DNA of 64,000 nt, taken from assembly GCF_900086585.1 (NCBI RefSeq), contig NZ_FLKM01000009.1:310001-374000 (forward strand), written 5' to 3'. The stretch's first letter is position 1. Every line of letters starts with the position of its first letter. Position numbers and translations under genes: made by a program. Origin of the DNA: Emergencia timonensis. Its GTDB lineage: Bacteria; Bacillota; Clostridia; Peptostreptococcales; Anaerovoracaceae. Shown here one piece after another: positions 60,228 to 64,000 of the stretch. Below the pieces are notes generated by a model. It had not been told where the DNA came from and did no database searches. It saw only the letters and a list, made by a program, of their open reading frames with translations.

Positions 60228-61259
60228 TTATTTCACTGGTGAAAGTGCGGCCAGCTCCGCATCAACGACTACGCCTTCTTCCATAATCAGCTTGCCGTCC
60301 AGCCATACTGTTGAGTTTAAACAGATACCGTCGGTGTGGGACTTTGCATCCTGGCCGACAGGCGGCGCGTCGATCGGGCTGACATAACCGATGCCCCATT
60401 CTGTGCATCCCCAGACTCTTTCGTCTTCTACTACGTTTCCGGTCAGTTTAGCGCCCGGATTGAAACCGTAGGCGATATGCGCCATCTTAAACATGCCTTC
60501 ATCATCAAAGGATTTTAAGTATTTTTCATACTCTGCCGCTTCCGGGCCGCCTTCAAACTTGACAATTTTGCTGTTCTCTACGGTCAATACCACTGGCTGT
60601 GACGGTACTTTGCCGAATGGCGGCGTGATTGTTCCGTCGAAAACAATCTTTCCGTTGATGGTGCCAAAGCGGGGAACGATGTTCAGCTGGCCTGTCAGCA
60701 TGTGCATGCCAGGTACCGTAGCATTTCCGCAGTCGTTGCAGACTAGATGATTAGGGTCCAGTTCAAAGCTGACGTCTGTTCCGGCAGGAGTAGTAACTCT
60801 CATTTCTTTGGCATCGATATGTCTCTGGGCAAAGGCTGCCATAAAAATCTGCAGCTGCGGTGTTTCTACATTTCCCACGGTTCTGATTAAAAGTTCCTGT
60901 GAGAAGTCCACAAGACACATGTACCGCAGCTTTGGATTTTTTTCCATTGCGATTTCAAATGGTGTCGAATAAAGCATCCACTGATGGTTGAACTCAACCC
61001 AGACGTCGGCGCCGAGGAGGGCGCCGGTCAGCGCGTCTACCGGGATATCGGGATCAGCCGCTTTTCCCACTCCGCCTGGAGTAGCGATGGTAATCACCAT
61101 CGGGAATCCGCCTACACTGTAGACACTGGCAGCAACAGCGTCTACCAGACCTTCGTCTGACATGGTGTCAGCCGTGATAACCACCGTTTCACCTTTCTTT
61201 ACTGCAAAGATCTCGTTGATCAGCTTATCAGCCGCCTTCTGTAATTCAAATTTTAACAT
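60228..61259 (-). CDS. M29-type aminopeptidase (leucyl aminopeptidase family)
   Basis: The start at 61259 (MLKFELQ) has GAGGTGG at the right distance; the frame extends 20 codons further without a site. The 343-residue protein matches the thermophilic M29 aminopeptidase/2,5-dihydroxypyridine dioxygenase-like group: VITADTMSDEGLVDAVAASVYS, DVWVEFNHQWMLYSTPFE, RVTTPAGTDVSFELDP and CTEWGIGYVSP near the C-terminus. Probable role: release of N-terminal residues from peptides. It lies beside an M20 dipeptidase on the other strand. Confidence 0.8.
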   Translation of the reverse strand: MLKFELQKAADKLINEIFAVKKGETVVITADTMSDEGLVDAVAASVYSVGGFPMVITIATPGGVGKAADPDIPVDALTGALLGADVWVEFNHQWMLYSTPFEIAMEKNPKLRYMCLVDFSQELLIRTVGNVETPQLQIFMAAFAQRHIDAKEMRVTTPAGTDVSFELDPNHLVCNDCGNATVPGMHMLTGQLNIVPRFGTINGKIVFDGTITPPFGKVPSQPVVLTVENSKIVKFEGGPEAAEYEKYLKSFDDEGMFKMAHIAYGFNPGAKLTGNVVEDERVWGCTEWGIGYVSPIDAPPVGQDAKSHTDGICLNSTVWLDGKLIMEEGVVVDAELAALSPVK

Positions 61260-61426
61260 TTTTCCACCTCGCGTAATTTCGAATTTTGTAGCTTCATTAT
61301 AGCGAAAGCGAGGAATCAATGCATTGTAATAATTTTAAATACAGAAGTTCGAATTTATAATTAATACAAGGAAAGGAAGCCGCAGGAACCTTATAATGAC
61401 AAGAAAGTGGAAGAGGAGGATTTCAT

Positions 61427-62827
61427 ATGACAATTCATGAATTTATAGAAGAAAATAGAGCGGCGATGGTATCTGACATCATCGATTTGGTAAATATCCC
61501 AACCGTTTTTTCTGAAGATGCTGACAGCGGACAACCATTTGGCAAAGAAGTGGATCGGGGTTTAAAATGGATTTTGGACAGAGCGGAAGTCATGGGAATG
61601 GAGACCAAAGATTTTGACGGTTATGCAGGTGAGATTACTGCTGGAGACGGGCCGTTTATGATCGGGGTTCTGGCTCACGAAGACGTGGTACCAGCTGGCG
61701 AGGGCTGGGAGACAGACCCTTTTGACGCGGTGGTGAAAGACGGCGCTATTTACGGCAGAGGAACAGGTGATGACAAAGGACCTCTGATCAGCAGTCTTTA
61801 CGCTATGAAATATTTGATGGACGAAGGAAAGATTCCTGCCGGGACTTGCCTGCGGATGATTGTAGGCACCAATGAGGAAGAGGGATGGGGCGGCATCAAC
61901 TATTACAAGTCCCAGGCGGAAAAACTGCCGGATTATTCCATCGTTCCCGACGGTTATTTTCCGCTCATTTACTGTGAAAAGGGTCTTGTCGATTTTGATC
62001 TAAAAATATCGTTATTGGACGATAAGTCGGCGGAAGTAAAGGTGGACGGTCTTTATGGCGGCAGCGGAAGAAATGTAGTGGCGGGAAAGGCAGGCTGCGA
62101 CCTGATTTGTCCGCCGAATCGAGCGGAAGAAATCGCAGCGGCGTTAAACACTTTTGAAGGTGTTACGACAACGCGGAACGGCAGCGTAATCGAAGTGACA
62201 GCACAGGGGAAAAGTACCCACGCCATGTCGCCAGAAAAGGGACTGAATGCCATCAGCGTGCTGATGAAGAGCCTCGCAAGCCTAGAGTGTACATTGTCGT
62301 TGGGCGATTTGGTTGATAAATATAATAGATACATCGGCATGGATTACAACGCAGAAAAATTTGGCTGCGGATTTGAGGACCAGCTTTCAGGAAAAACCAC
62401 ATTTAATATCGGTGTTCTTCGGTATGAGGAAAATACTGCCGTTTTAGAAGCAAATTTGCGTTATCCTGCTTCCCTGCCGAAAGAGACCATCAAACAGGCT
62501 GTCGAAAAGACTTGCAATGAGGCGGGGTTTGGTTATGCAGAAAAGGACTATCTTCCGCCCGTCTATACGGAACCGGATTCCGACTTTGTCGGGAAGCTGA
62601 TGGAGGTGTATCGCAGGGTGACGGGGGATGAGGAGAATGAAGCCTTTACCATCGGCGGAGCGACTTACGCCAGAGCGATTCCGAACGCAGTGGCTTTTGG
62701 ACCGCTGTTCCCTTATGAGGAGGAACTGGCTCATGAAGCCAATGAATTCCTTTCCATCGATAGTCTGGAAAAGATGACCTGGATCTTTGCAGAAGGACTG
62801 GAAGCATTGCTGGGGATGAAAAAATAA
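61427..62827 (+). CDS. M20-family dipeptidase (Sapep/PepV type)
   Basis: The 466-residue protein has metal ligands in LAHEDVVPAGEGW (about 82) and GRGTGDDKGP (about 115), and the catalytic glutamate in GTNEEEGWGG (about 147). A lid domain (about 190-330) and GGATYARAIPN near 405, a PepV-like substrate loop, are visible. It should cleave dipeptides with Mn2+ or Zn2+. AGAGGAGGATTTC precedes the ATG. It fits peptide-based nutrition together with the M29 enzyme. Confidence 0.92.
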   Translation: MTIHEFIEENRAAMVSDIIDLVNIPTVFSEDADSGQPFGKEVDRGLKWILDRAEVMGMETKDFDGYAGEITAGDGPFMIGVLAHEDVVPAGEGWETDPFDAVVKDGAIYGRGTGDDKGPLISSLYAMKYLMDEGKIPAGTCLRMIVGTNEEEGWGGINYYKSQAEKLPDYSIVPDGYFPLIYCEKGLVDFDLKISLLDDKSAEVKVDGLYGGSGRNVVAGKAGCDLICPPNRAEEIAAALNTFEGVTTTRNGSVIEVTAQGKSTHAMSPEKGLNAISVLMKSLASLECTLSLGDLVDKYNRYIGMDYNAEKFGCGFEDQLSGKTTFNIGVLRYEENTAVLEANLRYPASLPKETIKQAVEKTCNEAGFGYAEKDYLPPVYTEPDSDFVGKLMEVYRRVTGDEENEAFTIGGATYARAIPNAVAFGPLFPYEEELAHEANEFLSIDSLEKMTWIFAEGLEALLGMKK

Positions 62828-63290
62828 AGTAATCGCCAGGAGCTTTACAATTAGTCGATGGGATTTGTGAAGACACCCCTGGGACATTTTCTACGGCAAA
62901 GGCATGAAACCATCTTCCGCCTGCATTTTCATTTTTCTGCTTGTTATCGGCACATTTTTTGATTATTGTAAACCAATCCGCCTTCATTTTCGAATTCCGT
63001 GGTCCTTCTTGCGCAAAGGTGACGAATCTGGCTGATTCAAGGGAATTTGCAAAGGGAGTCGCGCAGATATACTTAAAAAAATCAAAAATGTAGGCGGAAA
63101 TCCAGGCCTAGGTAGCATTTTGTGCCATTATGCCCTGCTTTTTTGAAAAATGAAGGCGAGCTATTTTATTTTCATGCATCCATGCACTGGTCATTGTAAC
63201 GGGACGTCGTCTCGGGACATTTTCCTTTTCGCTTACTTAAGACATTATCATTTTAGAATCAGGAGTTGTCACCTTTATATAAAAAATAGG
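62828..63290. other. Intergenic region without a recognisable gene
   Basis: About 460 bp with no supported coding sequence on either strand. It contains a 12-bp inverted repeat pair CGCCTTCATTTT (62979-62990) / AAAATGAAGGCG (63147-63158) about 156 bp apart and two copies of GGGACATTTTC. No clear terminator for the M20 gene was found. Confidence 0.5.
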
Positions 63291-63319
63291 TTGACGAATG
63301 AGAGCGCCTGTTGTATACT
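63291..63319 (+). promoter_or_regulatory. Promoter for bioY
   Basis: TTGACG, 17-bp spacer, TATACT, about 31 bp before the start codon. Confidence 0.75.
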
Positions 63320-63350
63320 TCCATTAACAATAGAAAAGCGAGGAAGATAT

Positions 63351-63914
63351 ATGACAACGATGACAAGCAACAAAATGAAAACTTATGATATGGTATGCAT
63401 TGCAATCTTTGCAGTTTTGATGGCAGTCTGCTCCTGGATTGCTATACCTACGGCAGTGCCTTTTACCTTGCAGACCTTTGGCCTGTTTCTGACCGTAGGC
63501 GTGCTGGGTGGCAAACGGGGGACCTTTGCAATCCTGATCTTTATTCTCCTTGGAGCGGTAGGGATTCCCGTTTTCTCTGGCTTCACAGGGGGTCTTGGAA
63601 TTCTCTTTGGAACTACAGGAGGTTACATCATCGGCTTCCTTTTTTCCGGCCTTGCCATGTGGGGCATGGAGAAGCTGATCGGTAGAAAGACATGGGTCCT
63701 GGTCTTGTCTATGATTCTGGCTATGACGGTTTACTTTGCCTTTGGTACGGCTTGGTTCATGGTCGTCTATGCGAGGACTGTCGGCCCGATTGGGCTCAGC
63801 GCGGTGCTGGGCTGGTGCGTGGTTCCCTTTATCATTCCAGATCTGCTGAAAATGGCTCTGGCGCTGATGCTCAGCGGCCGGCTGCGCAGGATCATTGAAA
63901 GACAGTCGCAATGA
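63351..63914 (+). CDS. bioY: Biotin transporter BioY (ECF substrate-binding component)
   Basis: The ATG at 63351 follows GCGAGGAAGATAT. The 187-residue protein has six membrane helices and the BioY features: IAIPTAVPFTLQTFGLFLTVGVLGGKRG near residue 30 and a GIPVFSGFTGGLGILFGTTGGYIIGF block near 70-95. BioY binds biotin and works with the ECF transport module or alone. It is monocistronic in the window; the 86 bases after it show nothing recognisable. Confidence 0.93.
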   Translation: MTTMTSNKMKTYDMVCIAIFAVLMAVCSWIAIPTAVPFTLQTFGLFLTVGVLGGKRGTFAILIFILLGAVGIPVFSGFTGGLGILFGTTGGYIIGFLFSGLAMWGMEKLIGRKTWVLVLSMILAMTVYFAFGTAWFMVVYARTVGPIGLSAVLGWCVVPFIIPDLLKMALALMLSGRLRRIIERQSQ

Positions 63915-64000
63915 CATTTAAGAAAATAAAATACCTTTACTGGTAGTACAATGACCTGAAGCTGACATCGCCACCAGCGCAAAGGGATGACTGTCAGACC

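Noticed and set aside
63150..63350. N-terminal extension of BioY by 67 residues
   Set aside because: The extension would span the bioY promoter, and its sequence has no BioY similarity. ATG 63351 has a good ribosome site and gives the family length.

Overview
The window reads as a stretch of chromosome from a strictly anaerobic, amino-acid-fermenting Clostridia-type Firmicute. The evidence is two complete trimeric [FeFe]-hydrogenase operons, indolepyruvate:ferredoxin oxidoreductase, many 4Fe-4S and flavodoxin proteins, strong AGGAGG ribosome binding sites and T-tailed hairpin terminators. A relative of the Anaerovoracaceae (Emergencia/Aminipila type) is my guess from the gene mix; it was not tested. 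No rRNA, tRNA or CRISPR was seen. Both window edges look arbitrary; the left edge cuts an aldehyde dehydrogenase.

Layout. 1-2.4 kb: aldehyde dehydrogenase tail, NYN-LOTUS protein and glutaminase. 2.4-6.3 kb: a Crp/Fnr regulator divergent from a triple fusion (acyl-CoA dehydrogenase + FAD domain of EtfA + rubredoxin) and a flavodiiron protein. This looks like a self-contained route from acyl-CoA to O2 or NO reduction, with a Crp/Fnr-type box exactly where a class II activator would bind. 6.4-9.1 kb: a phased repeat array, a GNAT, a metallophosphoesterase and a dead GNAT. 9.2-13.3 kb: hydrogenase operon 1. 13.4-20.6 kb: two paralogous guanidino-modifying enzymes, each behind its own sigma-54 promoter, flanking a sigma-54 activator, then an M28-like peptidase with an altered metal site and an NhaC antiporter. 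20.6-23.0 kb: TetR and an ABC exporter. 23.0-25.1 kb: a B3/B4-domain gene split by an AT-rich insert of about 1.4 kb with small secreted/membrane ORFs. 25.5-29.7 kb: hydrogenase operon 2.

29.8-37.7 kb: second repeat array, DUF6485 protein, LysR, YkvI-like transporter with an aminotransferase, APC permease with an amidohydrolase, and two convergent GntR regulators. 38-41.7 kb: iorA-iorB-aminotransferase (aromatic amino acid oxidation). 41.9-45.7 kb: CstA-like carrier, NhaC antiporter and PHP phosphoesterase on the minus strand. 45.8-48.4 kb: PucR-type regulator and NCS1 permease. 48.4-49.9 kb: third repeat array, a doubled iron-regulator-like operator, DUF3793 protein and flavodoxin. 49.97-51.63 kb: a complete IS4-family element that has split a terminator. 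51.7-58.6 kb: toroid-fold protein, LysR, then a redox cluster (cyclophilin-like lipoprotein, flavodoxins, DUF4405-like membrane protein, two ferredoxin-tailed aldo/keto reductases). 58.7-64 kb: acetyltransferase, MBL hydrolase, M29 aminopeptidase, M20 dipeptidase and BioY.

The most notable unexplained structure is an intergenic repeat found at three distant loci (6.4, 29.8 and 48.4 kb). An 8-bp motif, GTTACGCA or a close variant, recurs every 31-32 bp (three helical turns) in the orientation order forward, forward, reverse. The overall period is 93-94 bp. Spacing is kept while the sequence between motifs differs between loci, which suggests an ordered protein-binding array.
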